Shown: positions 51,088-59,621, counted from the first letter of the stretch. The stretch: DNA of 64,000 nt from Bradyrhizobium cenepequi (GCF_020329485.1 NZ_JAGKJI010000003.1:62001-126000), one strand, 5' to 3'. Made by a program: numbers and translations. Notes: generated by a model from the sequence alone, not told the origin.

Positions 51088-52014
51088 TTATCGGGTGATG
51101 GAAAGTTCGGCCGGCGCGCCGGTCAGCGTGCGCTTCGGCGAGCAGGTGATGATCATGATCGCGAGCGTCAGGATGTACGGCGCAGCATTGAACAGGTGAT
51201 AGCCTGAGGTGACGCCGACCGATTGCAGCGCCGGTCCCAGAGCGGCAGCGCCGCCGAAGGCAAGCGAGGCCCACAGGCAGAGCAGGGGATCCCAGCGTGC
51301 GAAGATCACGAGCGCGACTGCGGTGATGCCCTGTCCAGAGGAGAGGCCTTCGTTCCAGCTTCCGGGATAGAACAGCGAGAGGAACGAGCCGCCGATCCCG
51401 GCGAGGAAGCCGCCGACCATGGTGGCGCGCAGCCGGATCAAGAGCACCGAATGGCCCATCGCACGCGCCGCGTCCGAGCTCTCGCCGGCGGTGCGGATCA
51501 AAAGGCCCCAGCGCGTGGTCTTGAAGGCCCAATAGAGAATCGGCGCGATCGCAACCCCGATCAGGAACAGAACATTGATGCGGAGCGCGGCGCGGACCTG
51601 CGGAATGTCGCTCCACCAGCCGAAATCGATTGCGGGCAGCCGCGGCGCGGTCGGCTCGATCAGGGGCTTGCCGAGGAAGAAGGCGAGCCCGATGCCGAAC
51701 AGCATCAGCGCGATGCCGACCGCGATGTCGTTGACCCGCGGCAATGAGCAGATGCCAGCGTGCAGGGCGCCGAGCAGCGACCCGGTGACGCCGGCGGCGA
51801 GCACGCCGAGCCAGGGCGAACCGGTGAGATAGGAGATGCCGTAGGCGCTCATCGCACCCATCACCAGCGTGCCCTCGAGGCCGAGATTGATGCGGCCGCT
51901 GCGCTCGGTGATGCATTCGCCCAAGCTGACGAACAGGAACGGCGTCGAGACGCGGATGGCGCCGCCGAGCACAGCAAGCGGGACGGTCCACAGTCCGATC
52001 GATGCGTCTGCCAT
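51088..52014 (-). CDS. ABC transporter permease (nucleoside type, second)
   Basis: This 308-residue inner-membrane permease of the BPD_transp_2 family (NupQ/YufQ-like) has eight or more hydrophobic segments. Features include [21 protein letters not shown] near the N-terminus and [26 protein letters not shown], the loop that contacts the ATPase. It starts at the ATG at 52014, one base after the first permease stop, and is followed by the biuret-hydrolase-like gene after 23 bases. It partners with the permease at 52016-53134 to form the channel. Confidence 0.88.
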   Translation of the reverse strand: MADASIGLWTVPLAVLGGAIRVSTPFLFVSLGECITERSGRINLGLEGTLVMGAMSAYGISYLTGSPWLGVLAAGVTGSLLGALHAGICSLPRVNDIAVGIALMLFGIGLAFFLGKPLIEPTAPRLPAIDFGWWSDIPQVRAALRINVLFLIGVAIAPILYWAFKTTRWGLLIRTAGESSDAARAMGHSVLLIRLRATMVGGFLAGIGGSFLSLFYPGSWNEGLSSGQGITAVALVIFARWDPLLCLWASLAFGGAAALGPALQSVGVTSGYHLFNAAPYILTLAIMIITCSPKRTLTGAPAELSITR

Positions 52015-52015
52015 G

Positions 52016-53134
52016 TCAAGATTTTCCTTTCAGGAAGCCGATGCGTCCGTAGAGCGCGTCGCTCGCCAGCACGAACACGAAGATGATGCCCTGTAGCACC
52101 AGCACGGAAGCATCGGGCAATCCGAGCCGGCGCTGCAGGAGGCCGCCGCTCGCGCTGATGCCGCCGAGCAGGATCGCGACCGGAATGACCGCGAGCGGAT
52201 TCTGCCGCGACAGGAACGCGACCAGGATGCCGGTGAAGCCGTAGCCCGCGGCAAGATTGGCGTTGGTGCGGCCTTGGACGGCCGCGACCTCGATCATGCC
52301 GGCAAGGCCTGCGCAGGCGCCGGCGAGAAAGCAGATCGTCATGATCAATTTGCCGACGCTTAAGCCCACGATCTTCGCCGCGCGGATATTGCCGCCGGCC
52401 ATCCGCGCGGCGAAGCCGAAGGTGGTGTGATAGATCAGGATGTAGGAGGCGATTGCGGCGACGAGTCCGAACACTAGGCCCCAATGCACGTCGGTGCCGG
52501 GGATGGTGCCGATCATGTTGGCGGCGCCGATCTCCCGCGTCGAGGGCTTGTTGAGGCTGGCGGGATCGCGCATCACGCCTTCGACGAGATGGTTGAGGAT
52601 CGCAAGCGCGATATAGACCAGCAGCAGGCTTGAGATCGTCTCGTTGACGCCGCGATATTGCCGCAGCGCGCCGGACAGTGTGATCCACAATCCGCCGCCG
52701 ATCACGCCGGCAATCACCATCGCGATCTGCACCACCAGCGGCGGCGCCCATTGCATCGCAAGCGCGGCGCTGGTCGCCGTGAGCGCGCCGATCAGGAGCG
52801 CGCCTTCGCCGCCGATGATGACCATGCCGAGCTGCGCGGGTAGCGCCGTGCACAGCGCGGTCAGGATCAAGGGAGCTGCACGGGTCAGCGTGTTCTGCCA
52901 GGAGAACCAAGTGCCGAACGCGCCCTGGTACATGTAGAAATAAAGATCGAGCGGATTTTTGCCATACAGCGTGACGAACACGCCAAAGGTCGCGAGTGCG
53001 CCGACCAGCGCTGCGCCCGGGATCAGGACGTATTCAACAGTGGCGCCGTAGCGCTGGAGGAAACCGGGATCGGCGGCCGGGGCGATCCCGACCGCCTCGA
53101 TGGCCTCGGCCGAGTCAGCCGTGTCAGTCGTCAC
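52016..53134 (-). CDS. ABC transporter permease (nucleoside type, first)
   Basis: This 372-residue permease of the NupP/YufP type has a cytoplasmic N-terminus followed by about nine to ten hydrophobic segments. The GEGALLIGALTAT and RMAGGNIRAAKIVGLSVGKL loops match the family. Its start is a GTG at 53134 that overlaps the binding-protein stop (GTGA), showing translational coupling. It pairs with the smaller permease downstream. Confidence 0.88.
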   Translation of the reverse strand: MTTDTADSAEAIEAVGIAPAADPGFLQRYGATVEYVLIPGAALVGALATFGVFVTLYGKNPLDLYFYMYQGAFGTWFSWQNTLTRAAPLILTALCTALPAQLGMVIIGGEGALLIGALTATSAALAMQWAPPLVVQIAMVIAGVIGGGLWITLSGALRQYRGVNETISSLLLVYIALAILNHLVEGVMRDPASLNKPSTREIGAANMIGTIPGTDVHWGLVFGLVAAIASYILIYHTTFGFAARMAGGNIRAAKIVGLSVGKLIMTICFLAGACAGLAGMIEVAAVQGRTNANLAAGYGFTGILVAFLSRQNPLAVIPVAILLGGISASGGLLQRRLGLPDASVLVLQGIIFVFVLASDALYGRIGFLKGKS

Positions 53135-54240
53135 GAAGTCGCTCCGAGCACGCCTTCGATCAGATAGTCCATCTTCTCCAGCTCGGGATCCTTCTGGCCG
53201 CGCTCGACGCCGGATGCGATCACAGTCTTGCCCTTGTTGTCGAGGATCGGCCCCTTGAAGATGGTGTATTCGCCGGCAACGAGCTTCGCCTTCATGTCGT
53301 CCGCATGCTTGCGCGCTTCGGCCGAGACCGCTCCGCCGTAGGGCGAGCATTTGACGATCTCTTCCTTCAGGCCGCCGCGATAGAAGTTCGGGATCGATTC
53401 ACCCGACGTGACCATCTTCACGAATTTCGGATAGAGCGCTTCCCAGTTCCATTCGGCGCCGGTCAAATACGCCTTCGGCGCGAGCGGGGACTGGTTGACG
53501 TGATAGCCGCAGACAAACGCGCCGCGGTGCGCGGCGTTCTCGACCATGGTCTTGGGACCGTCGACATGGCAGGTCAGCACGTCGACGCCCTGGTCGATCA
53601 GGCTGTTGGTGGCTTCGGCTTCCTTGACCGGCATCGACCAGTCGCCGGTGAAGATCACCTGCGTCATCGCCTTCGGATTGGCGAGCTTGGCGCCCAGCGT
53701 GAAGGCGTTGATGTTGCGCAGCACCTGCGGGATCGGCTTGGCCGCGACGAAGCCGAGCTTGCCGCTCTTGGTCGAATAGCCTGCGACGATGCCGGAAATG
53801 AACTGCGCCTCGTCGATATAGCCGAAATAGCTGCCGGCGTTCTTCGGGTCCTTGTCGGTCCACAGGCCGCCGCAATGCTCGAAGCGGATCCTTGGATACT
53901 TGGTTGCGACCTTGACCACGTGCGGATTGAAATATCCGAACGAGGTCGGGAACAGCAGCGTGGAGCCGTCGAGATTGATCATGGACTCCATGGTCTTCTC
54001 GACCGCATCCGTCTCCGGCACCTTCTCTTCCTCGATCACCTTGATGCCGGACAGTTTCTTCAGCGCCGCTGCGCCTTGCGCATGCGCCTGGTTGTAGCCG
54101 TAGTCGTCGCGCGACCCGACATAGATGAAGCCGATGGTGGTCTCGGCCGCCTGCGCCGTACGCGCGCCGACCGTGCCGCCCAGCGCCAGCGCGGCGCCGC
54201 CTTGCAACAAATGCCGTCGTGAAATCCTGCTGAAATCCAT
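53131..54240 (-). CDS. BMP-family ABC substrate-binding protein
   Basis: This 369-residue periplasmic binding protein of the Bmp/PnrA family has a Tat-type signal (SRRHLLQGGAALALGGTVG). The fold shows TIGFIYVGSRDDYGYNQAHA, FPTSFGYFNPHVVKVATKYP and VLTCHVDGPKTMVENAAHRG. Members of the family bind purine nucleosides and other purine-like ligands. It is first in a six-gene operon (binding protein, two permeases, hydrolase, ATPase, deaminase) and has a perfect sigma-54 promoter 76 bases upstream. The ligand is probably a purine, ureide or biuret-type nitrogen source; which one is not decided by sequence. Confidence 0.88.
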   Translation of the reverse strand: MDFSRISRRHLLQGGAALALGGTVGARTAQAAETTIGFIYVGSRDDYGYNQAHAQGAAALKKLSGIKVIEEEKVPETDAVEKTMESMINLDGSTLLFPTSFGYFNPHVVKVATKYPRIRFEHCGGLWTDKDPKNAGSYFGYIDEAQFISGIVAGYSTKSGKLGFVAAKPIPQVLRNINAFTLGAKLANPKAMTQVIFTGDWSMPVKEAEATNSLIDQGVDVLTCHVDGPKTMVENAAHRGAFVCGYHVNQSPLAPKAYLTGAEWNWEALYPKFVKMVTSGESIPNFYRGGLKEEIVKCSPYGGAVSAEARKHADDMKAKLVAGEYTIFKGPILDNKGKTVIASGVERGQKDPELEKMDYLIEGVLGATS

Positions 54241-54315
54241 GGCCTGCTCCCCTGGGGCGGTCTGGCCGCCGGTCGTTTCGCATCCGCGCCAACGGCGGAG
54301 CGCAGACAGGATGTC

Positions 54316-54330
54316 GCAAGCTTCGTGCCA
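54316..54330 (-). promoter_or_regulatory. Sigma-54 promoter of the BMP-type ABC operon
   Basis: On the minus strand this reads TGGCAC-GAAGC-TTGC with G after the -24 box, matching all eleven fixed positions of TGGCACG-N4-TTGC. Transcription would start near 54305, giving a leader of about 65 bases before the ATG at 54240. The gap 54241-54567 otherwise holds an AT-rich stretch (54345-54395) and no gene. Confidence 0.85.
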
Positions 54331-54506
54331 GAGCCTATTTAGAGGGCATGAAATTCCAATTTATTGAAATTACTTGAATATTTTTCGATGATACCTTCCG
54401 CCCCAAGTTTGAGCGTTGTTGCGTAAGCCTAATTATTGAGCGTGATCCAACTATTGTATGCAAGGCGGTTAAGCGCTGTCGGGCCGTTGATCGCGCGCCA
54501 CAGCGC

Positions 54507-54521
54507 TGGCATTGAACTTGT
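54507..54521 (+). promoter_or_regulatory. Weak sigma-54-like site before the allantoate amidohydrolase gene
   Basis: TGGCAT-TGAAC-TTGT matches eight of eleven fixed positions but lacks the C of the -12 GC pair. It lies 47 bases before the ATG at 54568. Position is right, but the -12 change makes it doubtful. Confidence 0.3.
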
Positions 54522-54567
54522 ATCGGTCCCGACGCTGGGAATCGAAACGGCTCTTCATTGGAAACGC

Positions 54568-55848
54568 ATGAGCAAGACAGACACGGCCGGAGCCGGGACG
54601 ATGCCATCCTTGCTTGGCGAGGAGATCGTCGCCCGCATCAACGAGCTTGCGGCGATATCGGAGACGCCCGAGCACCTGGCGCGAATCTATCTGACGCCCG
54701 AGCATCGCAAGGCGGCCGACCTCCTTCTGTCCTGGATGCGCGAGGCTGGAATGAGCGCCCATCTTGACGCGATCGGCAATGTCTGCGGCCGCTACGAGGG
54801 CGAAGCGCCGGACCTGCCGTGCCTGATGCTCGGCTCGCACTACGACACGGTGCGCGACGCCGGCAAATGGGATGGCCCGCTCGGCCTGATCACTGCGATC
54901 TCCTGTGTCGCCGATCTCAACCGACGCGGCCGCCGGTTGCCGTTCGCGATCGAGGTGACCGGCTTTGCCGACGAGGAAGGCGTGCGCTTTGCTTCGACGC
55001 TGCTCGGCAGCCGCGCGGTCGCCGGGACCTTCGATGAAAGCGTGCTGAACGCGCACGACCACGCCGGCATCTCCATGCGCGAGGCGATGATCGCGTTCGG
55101 ACTCAACCCCGACCATATCGGCGCCGCCGCCCGCGCCCGCCGCGAACTGCTCGCCTATGTCGAACTGCATATCGAGCAGGGGCCGGTGCTGGAAGAGAAG
55201 GAATTGCCGGTCGGCGTGGTGACCGCGATTGCCGGCGCTACGCGGCTTGCGGCAAAGCTCACGGGCATGGCTGGCCATGCCGGCACCGTGCCAATGGGGC
55301 TCAGGCGTGACGCGCTGACGGGCGCCGCCGAATCCATCACGGCGATAGAGGAATTCTGCAAGACCGACGGCGGTGGCCTGGTCGGCACCGTCGGCTATAT
55401 CGATGCATTGCCGGGGGCGACCAACGTAATTCCAGGAAAGGTCTCCTTCACGATCGACATCCGCGCGCCTACGGACATGCACCGCAAGCGCGCGGTTGCC
55501 GACATCGTTCGCCGGATCGAGGCGATCGCAAAGCGCCGCACGCTTGCGCTGCAGGTCGATGTCACCCACGAGAACCGCACCGTGCCCTGCGCGCCCTGGC
55601 TGAAGGAGCAGGTTGCCGAGGCAGTGGCAGGCGAAGGTTTTCCGGTGTTTGAACTGCCGAGCGGGGCGGGGCATGACGGCATGGCGATGATCGACATCGC
55701 CGACGTCGCCATGCTCTTCGTCCGCTGCCGCGCGGGTATCAGCCATCACCCCGACGAGCATGTCGAGCTGGCCGATGCTGACGCCGGCGCGCGCGTGCTG
55801 CTGCGGCTGATAGAGAATTTTTGGCCGCGCGAGATGGTGCAATCGTAG
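54568..55848 (+). CDS. Allantoate amidohydrolase / N-carbamoylase family (M20)
   Basis: This 426-residue metal-dependent hydrolase of the AllC/hydantoinase-carbamoylase group probably converts allantoate to ureidoglycine, ammonia and carbon dioxide. Metal ligands are visible: His91 in GSHYDT, Asp102 in WDGPLG, Glu136-Glu137 in DEEG, His201 in HIEQGP and a C-terminal His in ISHHPDEH. The lid domain (about 215-330) includes AGHAGTVPMGLRRDAL. The ATG at 54568 is chosen because MSKTDTAG starts a normal N-terminus; the frame is open to 54436. It continues the path from the PuuE product. Related L-carbamoylases or beta-ureidopropionases cannot be fully excluded. A palindromic repeat overlaps its stop codon. 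Confidence 0.82.
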   Translation: MSKTDTAGAGTMPSLLGEEIVARINELAAISETPEHLARIYLTPEHRKAADLLLSWMREAGMSAHLDAIGNVCGRYEGEAPDLPCLMLGSHYDTVRDAGKWDGPLGLITAISCVADLNRRGRRLPFAIEVTGFADEEGVRFASTLLGSRAVAGTFDESVLNAHDHAGISMREAMIAFGLNPDHIGAAARARRELLAYVELHIEQGPVLEEKELPVGVVTAIAGATRLAAKLTGMAGHAGTVPMGLRRDALTGAAESITAIEEFCKTDGGGLVGTVGYIDALPGATNVIPGKVSFTIDIRAPTDMHRKRAVADIVRRIEAIAKRRTLALQVDVTHENRTVPCAPWLKEQVAEAVAGEGFPVFELPSGAGHDGMAMIDIADVAMLFVRCRAGISHHPDEHVELADADAGARVLLRLIENFWPREMVQS

Positions 55849-55928
55849 GATGGGTAGAGCGCAGCGGAACCCATCATCGCTCCCCGAGGATGTTTGATGG
55901 GTTTCGCTTCGCTCTACCCATCCTACGA
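55843..55928. repeat. Long perfect palindrome between convergent genes
   Basis: TCGTAGGATGGGTAGAGCG (55843-55861) and its exact reverse complement at 55910-55928 form 19-base arms, with further inner pairing (AACCCATCA/TGATGGGTT). It covers the stop codon of the allantoate amidohydrolase gene and ends nine bases from the formamidase stop, a good place for two-way termination. Confidence 0.8.
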
Positions 55929-55936
55929 AGATGAAA

Positions 55937-56950
55937 TCACTCCGCCGCCTTCGCCGTCTTGCCGAACATCCGCGTCGGTGCGGGGAAACCGCAGGATGTG
56001 CCGTCGGTGATCTTGACCTGATCTTCCCACGGCAGTCGGAAAGTACCGGCGACCATGTCCTGCATGAACGTATAGGGACAATCCATCGCACCGCCCTTCA
56101 CCGCGACGTAGCCGCGGTGCCAGAGCTGATAGATGTTGTTCTCGACACCCCAGTTGATCCGCGCTTCCCGCACGAGATCGGGCCGCACCTCCGCGGTGAT
56201 GATCTCATCAGGCCGCCCGGTTGTGCCGTGAGCGATGATGGTGCCGTCGAAATTGACGATCATGCCTTCGCCCATGGAATCGAAGGAGCCGTCGGAGCCG
56301 CACATGCAGACATTGGCGGTCACCATCAGATTCTGGAATGCGTTGGCCTGGTTGGTGAAGCGCCAGCTCTCGCGGATCGGCGCGGTGTAGCCGGCGGTGC
56401 GGATCATGATCTCCGCGCCCTTGTAGGCGCACTCGCGCGCCATCTCCGGGAACATGCCGTCATGGCAGATGATGAGCGCGATTCTAGCGCCCTTCGGTCC
56501 CTCGATCACGGGGATGCCGATGTCGCCGGGCTCCCAGGGCTCGACCGGAATCCAGGGATGGAATTTACGATAGTAGAGCTTGATCTCGCCGTGGTCGTCG
56601 ATGATCAGCCCCGAATTATAGGGATTGCCGTCGGGGTTGTACTCCATGATGGAGAAGCAGCCCCAGATCTTGTTGTCGATGCAAGCCTGCTTGAAAGCGC
56701 CGACCTCCGGCCCATCGAGCCGGCACATGATCTCGGGATTGGTGTCCATCGACAGGCCGTGCAGCGAATATTCCGGAAACACAACGAGGTCCATCGTCGA
56801 CAGGTTGCGCCGCGCCTTGCCGACCATCCAGACGATCTTCTCGGTCTGCTTCGCCAGATCGGCTTTCGTCACCACGACGGGCAATTGCAATTGAACGAGC
56901 CCGATCACGACGCCGTTGGGAGATTTGTTGAGGCCGCCAAGTCCGTTCAT
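55937..56950 (-). CDS. amiF: Formamidase (AmiF type)
   Basis: This 337-residue nitrilase-superfamily enzyme hydrolyses formamide to formate and ammonia. The catalytic triad is Glu60 (VVFPEYSLHG), Lys129 (YYRKFHPW) and Cys162 (IICHDGMFPE). The length and the N-terminus MNGLGGLNKSPNGVVIGLVQ match AmiF, which separates it from the longer aliphatic amidase AmiE. The ATG at 56950 has AGGAG eight bases upstream; longer in-frame starts are not supported. It is convergent with the allantoate amidohydrolase gene. Formamide can come from histidine or cyanide breakdown, and the enzyme adds another ammonia source in this nitrogen region. I found no -24/-12 promoter in front of it. Confidence 0.88.
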   Translation of the reverse strand: MNGLGGLNKSPNGVVIGLVQLQLPVVVTKADLAKQTEKIVWMVGKARRNLSTMDLVVFPEYSLHGLSMDTNPEIMCRLDGPEVGAFKQACIDNKIWGCFSIMEYNPDGNPYNSGLIIDDHGEIKLYYRKFHPWIPVEPWEPGDIGIPVIEGPKGARIALIICHDGMFPEMARECAYKGAEIMIRTAGYTAPIRESWRFTNQANAFQNLMVTANVCMCGSDGSFDSMGEGMIVNFDGTIIAHGTTGRPDEIITAEVRPDLVREARINWGVENNIYQLWHRGYVAVKGGAMDCPYTFMQDMVAGTFRLPWEDQVKITDGTSCGFPAPTRMFGKTAKAAE

Positions 56951-57208
56951 GTCGAACTCCTGGTTCCGTTGCTGATCGTTTGCGGGATTAAGAGAAGCAA
57001 ATCCGATTTTTGCCTGCATCGAAAGGCCATTTTTCAGGCGCCGTGGTTGCCCCGAAGTCAGCGCGGCTGGGCGGCGGAGGACAAAAATTCTTCTCCGCGA
57101 GCGTTGCAGGGAACACGCTTCCAAGTCGCTGCCGCAAAAGACATTTCACTACCATTGCTTCCTGGCCGTAATTGACGACATTTGAGGCCGGTTTCAATGG
57201 AAGTGGCC

Positions 57209-57427
57209 ATGAGCAATCCGGGGTTTGATGCGTTTGGCGAGCCGATAGCGGCGGAGAGCGTTCGTGCGCCTGGGCGGGCGTCCTCGTGGCTGCTCCGTGC
57301 CGGCACCAGTGCATTCTGGCTGCTCGTTGCTGGCATCGTGATCGCGCGCGCGGCCTATTTCGAGGCCGGCGTCTTCAATTTCGACCGCGCCGTTGCTTGG
57401 GCTCAGGGCCTATTCGCGGCGCTCTGA
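57209..57427 (+). CDS. Small membrane protein of unknown function
   Basis: This 72-residue protein has one transmembrane helix (residues about 30-50, GTSAFWLLVAGIVIARAAYF) flanked by a polar N-terminus (MSNPGFDAFGEPIAAESVRAP) and a short amphipathic tail (VFNFDRAVAWAQGLF). GGAAG lies about six bases before the ATG at 57209; starts at 57197 and 57182 are in frame. It is not recognised. It lies upstream of the YeiH-type permease gene, separated by about 200 bases. Confidence 0.5.
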   Translation: MSNPGFDAFGEPIAAESVRAPGRASSWLLRAGTSAFWLLVAGIVIARAAYFEAGVFNFDRAVAWAQGLFAAL

Positions 57428-57629
57428 CGTTCGATCCGATCTTCTCTTTTACACAGTTCCAGCCGCAGTCGGCCAGTGCACCGGCCACGAGCCCGGTTGA
57501 AGCGAATGCGCGCGCCTTCGGCTATGTCATCTCCCAGCGCATAACTTCTCGTTACTGGGGAAGCCGTAGAATATATTAGCCAAAATACCGCCGTAGGCGC
57601 ATAAAATATTCCCGACAGGGAGTGCCACC

Positions 57630-58688
57630 GTGGCGGACAATATCAATAGCATCAACGAAACAGCGCGGCGCCCCAGCGCCGTCGCCCGCACATTTTCGCT
57701 TCTTCCAGGCATCGCGTTGTGCGGAGCGATCACGCTTGTCGCGGTCGGCGTCCAGCATCTGGAGGAGCGAGCTTTCGACCATCCCTATGTGGAAGCGCTG
57801 GTGATCGCGATCCTCTTAGGAATGGCGATCCGCACCGTCTGGAATCCGTCCGAGCGATGGCGTTCCGGGATCGCTTTCAGCGCCAAGCAACTGCTTGAAG
57901 TCGCCGTCGTGCTGCTGGGAGCCTCGATCAGCTTCGCCGCGATTGCAGCGTCCGGCCTGGCGCTGATTGGCGCGATCGCGGGGACGGTCGCGATCATGCT
58001 GGTGCTCAGTTTTGGGGTCAGCCGGATGCTGGGCCTGCCGACCAAGCTGTCGATCCTGATCGCCTGCGGCAATTCGATCTGTGGAAACTCGGCGATTGCG
58101 GCCGTTGCCCCCGTGATCGACGCCCACAGCGACGACATCGCCTCGTCGATCTCATTTACTGCCATTCTCGGCGTGCTGATGGTGCTGGGATTGCCGCTGC
58201 TGATCCCGCTCCTGGGATTGTCGGCAACGCAATATGGCATCCTGGCCGGACTTACAGTCTACGCCGTTCCCCAGGTTCTCGCGGCGACCGTTCCCGCCGG
58301 CATCGTCAGCACGCAGATCGGGACGCTGGTGAAACTGGTACGCGTGCTGATGCTCGGGCCGATCGTGATCGGCCTCTCTCTGTTCGTGGCCAGCCGGCGC
58401 AAGCACGACAAGGCGGCCTCGATCAGTCCGTTCAAGCTGGTGCCCTGGTTCATCATCGGCTTCCTGGTCCTTGCCGCGCTGCGATCGTTCCAGCTCGTGC
58501 CTGATGCGGTGATCCCCTTGGTGACAAAGACGGCGGTTCTTCTCACCGTATTGTCGATGGCGGCCCTTGGTCTCGGCGTCGATATTCGCGTCATCGCGAC
58601 CGTGGGCGGACGGGTGACCGCCGCGGTCACGCTGTCGCTGTTGGTGCTGCTCGCCATCAGCATCGGGCTCGTCCATCTCTTCAGATGA
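57630..58688 (+). CDS. YeiH/UPF0324-family putative sulfate exporter
   Basis: This 352-residue membrane protein of the PSE/YeiH family has about ten hydrophobic segments. Typical motifs are SAKQLLEVAVVLLGASISF, IACGNSICGNSAIAAVAPVI, SISFTAILGVLMVLGLPLL and YAVPQVLAATVPAG. Members are proposed to export sulfate or sulfite, for example during taurine or sulfoacetate breakdown. The start is a GTG at 57630 with GGGAG eight bases upstream. It is followed by the second isochorismatase-type gene after 88 bases, but a perfect sigma-54 promoter lies between them, so the two may be regulated separately. Confidence 0.85.
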   Translation: MADNINSINETARRPSAVARTFSLLPGIALCGAITLVAVGVQHLEERAFDHPYVEALVIAILLGMAIRTVWNPSERWRSGIAFSAKQLLEVAVVLLGASISFAAIAASGLALIGAIAGTVAIMLVLSFGVSRMLGLPTKLSILIACGNSICGNSAIAAVAPVIDAHSDDIASSISFTAILGVLMVLGLPLLIPLLGLSATQYGILAGLTVYAVPQVLAATVPAGIVSTQIGTLVKLVRVLMLGPIVIGLSLFVASRRKHDKAASISPFKLVPWFIIGFLVLAALRSFQLVPDAVIPLVTKTAVLLTVLSMAALGLGVDIRVIATVGGRVTAAVTLSLLVLLAISIGLVHLFR

Positions 58689-58718
58689 GAGCGAGTCCAG
58701 CGGCGCGACTTGTACACC

Positions 58719-58733
58719 TGGCACGTCGCTTGC
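58719..58733 (+). promoter_or_regulatory. Sigma-54 promoter of the second isochorismatase-type gene
   Basis: TGGCAC-GTCGC-TTGC, with G after the -24 box, matches all eleven fixed positions of the consensus. It lies 44 bases before the ATG at 58777, in the short gap behind the YeiH-type gene. Confidence 0.85.
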
Positions 58734-58776
58734 TTGACCTCCGTGCAGAATTCGCTCGTTTCGGGGCACGCACGTC

Positions 58777-59475
58777 ATGACGAACTCAAGCGATCGGTTG
58801 GGGAAGATCGTTGCGGAGCCGGAGCCGATCGAACTCGACTGGACCAAGACGGCGCTCGTCATCATCGATATGCAGCGCGATTTCATGGAGCCCGGCGGCT
58901 TCGGCGAAACGCTCGGCAATGACGTCAGCCAGCTAGCGCGTGCCGTGCAACCGATCCGCTCGGTGCTGTCGGCGGCGCGCGACGTCGGCATGCTGGTCAT
59001 CCACACCCGCGAAGGACATCTGCCGGACCTTTCCGACGCGCCGCCTGCCAAGGTCGAACGCGGTGCGCCGTCGTTGCGCATCGGCGATCCCGGTCCGATG
59101 GGCCGCATCCTCATTCGCGGCGAGACCGGCCACGACATCATTCCCGAGCTCTATCCACTCGACAGCGAGATCGTGATCGACAAGCCCGGCAAGGGCGCCT
59201 TCTATGCGACCGAGATGAGCGACATCTTGCAGAAATACGGCATCGAGAATCTGCTGGTGTGCGGCGTCACCACCGAAGTGTGCGTCAACACCACCGTGCG
59301 CGAGGCCAATGACCGCGGCTATCGCTGCATCGTCATCTCCGACGGCTGCGCGTCCTACTTTCCCGAATTCCACGAAATAGGCCTGAAGATGATCAAGGCT
59401 CAGGGCGGTATCTTCGGCTGGGTTGCCAGCTCAGCCGCTGTACTGGAGGCATTGAAGACGTCGAAAACAGAATGA
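58777..59475 (+). CDS. Isochorismatase-family cysteine hydrolase, BiuH paralogue
   Basis: This 232-residue hydrolase has triad Asp31 ([12 protein letters not shown]), Lys139 ([12 protein letters not shown]) and Cys169 ([19 protein letters not shown]). Lys and Cys occur at the same residue numbers as in the BiuH-like protein at 50381-51064. The two share HTREGH-PDL-D, IG-GDPGP-GRIL-RGE and LKMIK-QGG-FG. They are clear paralogues but differ in the N-terminal part and around residues 90-100, so a different amide is likely. Candidates are triuret, biuret or ureidoacrylate. A perfect sigma-54 promoter precedes the gene. It is followed by a repeat and the convergent sugar-type ABC operon. Confidence 0.82.
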   Translation: MTNSSDRLGKIVAEPEPIELDWTKTALVIIDMQRDFMEPGGFGETLGNDVSQLARAVQPIRSVLSAARDVGMLVIHTREGHLPDLSDAPPAKVERGAPSLRIGDPGPMGRILIRGETGHDIIPELYPLDSEIVIDKPGKGAFYATEMSDILQKYGIENLLVCGVTTEVCVNTTVREANDRGYRCIVISDGCASYFPEFHEIGLKMIKAQGGIFGWVASSAAVLEALKTSKTE

Positions 59476-59477
59476 CT

Positions 59478-59596
59478 CTCATGGTGAGGAGGCGCGCAGC
59501 GCCGTCTCCGGACGATGCTTCGCATCGCCGGGAGAACCATGAGGCCCCGCTGTGGCCTCATCCTTCGAGACGCGCTACGCGCTCCTCAGGATGAGG
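59478..59596. repeat. Tandem hairpin repeat between convergent genes
   Basis: Two palindromes lie side by side: CTCATGGT (59478-59485) with ACCATGAG (59536-59543), and CCTCATCCT (59556-59564) with AGGATGAGG (59588-59596). Both are frequent Bradyrhizobium intergenic types. The element sits between the hydrolase and the convergent permease gene and can act as a terminator region. Confidence 0.75.
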
Positions 59597-59621
59597 GGCT
59601 GCTAGCAGATCCGCGGCAAAT

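Noticed and set aside
52996..54222. 408-codon open frame on the plus strand
   Set aside because: It is antisense to the BMP-family binding protein; no domain is visible and the opposite strand is certain.
54331..54567. NtrC binding sites upstream of the ABC operon promoter
   Set aside because: No TGCACC-N5-GGTGCA-like dyad is visible here or near the other -24/-12 sites, so the activator is left unnamed.
56951..57208. Sigma-54 promoter for the formamidase gene
   Set aside because: I searched the region for GCAA-N5-GTGCCA and looser forms; the nearest candidate has nine instead of ten bases between GC and CC, so the spacing is wrong.
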